From assembly GCF_014679505.1 (NCBI RefSeq), contig NZ_CP061474.1, forward strand, positions 1,518,001 through 1,582,000: a stretch of DNA of 64,000 nucleotides. Direction: 5' to 3'. The notes beneath the pieces are model-generated. The model was not told where the DNA came from. It did no database searches and saw only the letters and a program-made list of their open reading frames with translations. The first letter of the stretch is position 1; each line of letters opens with the position of its first letter. The translations under genes and the position numbers were made by a program. This document shows positions 62,760 through 64,000 of the stretch, piece by piece. The stretch comes from Geobacillus sp. 46C-IIa (lineage in GTDB: Bacteria; Bacillota; Bacilli; Bacillales; Anoxybacillaceae).

Positions 62760-64000
62760 ATGAAAGTCATTATCGCGGAAAAACCGGATCAAGGGGCGAC
62801 GCTCGCCTCGATTTTCCGGACGAAAAAACGACAAGGCTATATCGAGATTTTACCAAACGACTTGTTTCCCGATGGAGCGTACATGACATGGGCGATCGGA
62901 CACTTATTCCAGCTTGCTCCGCCTGAGCGGTACCGCCCGGAATGGAAGCGGTGGTCGCTGAAGGCGCTGCCGATCATTCCCGAACGGTTTGAATACGAAG
63001 TGGAAAAAGCGAAAGCGAAGCAGTTTCGCATTGTGAAAGAACTGCTGCGGAAGCCGGAAGTGACGGAAATCATTCACGCCGGCGACGCCGGGCGCGAAGG
63101 GGAGCTCATTGTGCGCAACGTGATCCGCCTGAGCGGCGTCCACAAACCGATCAAGCGGCTTTGGCTGTCGTCATTGACTCCGAAGGCCATCGAGGAAGGG
63201 TTTCGCCGTTTGCTTGACGAGCGGACGACGCGCCCGCTCTATGAAGAAGCGTACGCCCGCGCCTGCGCGGATTGGCTCGTCGGCATGAACGCCTCGCGCG
63301 CCTACAGCTTGTTGCTGAAGGAGCGCGGGATGAACGATGTGTTCTCCGTCGGGCGCGTGCAAACGCCGACATTGGCTCTCATTGTCCGGCGCGAGCGCGA
63401 AATTGAACAGTTTCGCCCTGAACCGTTTTGGGAAGTGGTCGCTTCGTTTGCCCTTGGCGACAAGCGCTACGAAGGAAAATGGGTGGATGAAAACGGCCAA
63501 ACGCGCCTCAAGGACGAAGCGATGGCGAAACAGATCGCTGCCTTTTGCCGCGGGAAGCGGGCGGAAGTCGCCGACGTCCGCACGGAGCGGAAAACGTTCC
63601 AACCGCCGCTCTTGTTCAACTTATCGACGCTGCAGGCGACGGCAAACAAGCTGTACCGCTTTTCGCCGAAAAAAACGCTCGATGTGCTGCAGTCGCTCTA
63701 TCAAAAAGGCATCGTCTCGTATCCGCGCTCTGATTCGATGCATGTGACTAGGGGAGAGGCGGAAACGTTCCCGGCCATTTTACAAAAGCTGTCGTCGTTT
63801 TCGGCGTACGCTTCGTATTTTCCGCTGCCGCAGCCCTCCATTTTACAGAATAAACGTTATGTAAACGAGAAGAAAGTGACTGACCATTACGCCATCATCC
63901 CGACCGAACAAGTCATTGACCCGGAAAAGCTGTCATCCGACGAGCGGAAAGTGTATGATTTGATCGTCCGCCGCTTGATTGCCGCCCACTACCAGGCGGC
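62760..64000 (+). CDS. topB: DNA topoisomerase III, 3' end outside window
   Basis: Type IA topoisomerase III; 413 codons are in the window and the frame is still open at the right edge. The TOPRIM start is MKVIIAEKPDQGATLA and its acidic motif is HAGDAGREGELI (EGE for metal). The catalytic tyrosine is Tyr321 in GIVSYPRSDS, and the FSVGRVQTPTLALI segment is typical. Such enzymes relax negative supercoils and unlink DNA intermediates. AAGGGGAG lies 6 nt upstream of ATG 62760. Confidence 0.93.
   Translation, partial: MKVIIAEKPDQGATLASIFRTKKRQGYIEILPNDLFPDGAYMTWAIGHLFQLAPPERYRPEWKRWSLKALPIIPERFEYEVEKAKAKQFRIVKELLRKPEVTEIIHAGDAGREGELIVRNVIRLSGVHKPIKRLWLSSLTPKAIEEGFRRLLDERTTRPLYEEAYARACADWLVGMNASRAYSLLLKERGMNDVFSVGRVQTPTLALIVRREREIEQFRPEPFWEVVASFALGDKRYEGKWVDENGQTRLKDEAMAKQIAAFCRGKRAEVADVRTERKTFQPPLLFNLSTLQATANKLYRFSPKKTLDVLQSLYQKGIVSYPRSDSMHVTRGEAETFPAILQKLSSFSAYASYFPLPQPSILQNKRYVNEKKVTDHYAIIPTEQVIDPEKLSSDERKVYDLIVRRLIAAHYQA

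Overview
The window reads as chromosomal DNA of a thermophilic Bacillaceae, almost certainly Geobacillus or Parageobacillus. The reasons are the G+C-rich coding DNA with strong G/C third positions, Bacillus-type AAGGAGG ribosome sites, TnrA, CcpA and Fnr style operators, a KinB-like sporulation kinase, an Est30-type esterase, and a GH43 xylosidase whose catalytic residues fall exactly on the XynB3 numbering. No rRNA, tRNA, CRISPR array, prophage or intact insertion sequence was seen.

Layout. 1-4.8 kb: xylose/xylan genes (xynB, xylA, xylB) with an operator, promoter and CcpA site ahead of xylA. 5.2-8.1 kb: nitronate monooxygenase, Fe-type alcohol dehydrogenase, thioesterase. 8.4-15.1 kb: nitrate/nitrite assimilation (nasD, nasE, nasC, nasA) behind a TnrA-box promoter. 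15.5-16.3 kb: tnrA with three perfect TnrA/GlnR boxes and a divergent pair of overlapping small genes. 16.5-20.8 kb: cellobiose PTS operon, GH1 6-phospho-beta-glucosidase and a GntR/UTRA regulator. 20.9-23.7 kb: ykoN/ykoP/ykoQ-like genes. 23.8-27.4 kb: an nhaC remnant, endonuclease I, a bile-acid/sodium symporter family protein and a feoB remnant. 28-30.6 kb: DUF5317 protein, a 30-aa peptide and a GGDEF/HD-GYP protein. 30.8-34.5 kb: fructose operon fruR-fruK-fruA. 34.5-38.5 kb: metallo-beta-lactamase-fold hydrolase, YjbQ protein, map, kinB-like kinase. 38.7-41.3 kb: secreted M6 protease with a MITE in its upstream region. 41.5-50.2 kb: nitrate respiration block (hemD-like, hemerythrin, narGHJI on the minus strand) with Fnr-type sites. 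50.4-56.2 kb: membrane protein, carboxylesterase, 1387-residue TPR/C39 protein. 56.3-57.4 kb: a MifM-like leader and a yidC2 membrane insertase. 57.6-64 kb: pncA, pncB, secreted PepF-like peptidase, aldo/keto reductase, and topB, which runs off the right edge.

Systems view. Three sugar systems (xylose, cellobiose, fructose) each carry a CcpA cre-like site at their promoter. Nitrogen control is concentrated around tnrA and the nas cluster, and oxygen control around the hemerythrin and nar promoters. Three families of short non-coding repeats with terminal inverted repeats are scattered in intergenic DNA; one copy keeps a perfect 8-bp target duplication.

Most exciting element: a short membrane-peptide ORF directly before yidC2. 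Its stop codon lies inside one arm of a stem that hides the yidC2 Shine-Dalgarno. This is the architecture of the B. subtilis MifM arrest-peptide switch, in a thermophile and with a different-looking C-terminus. All assignments come from reading the sequence and from family knowledge; no database search was run.
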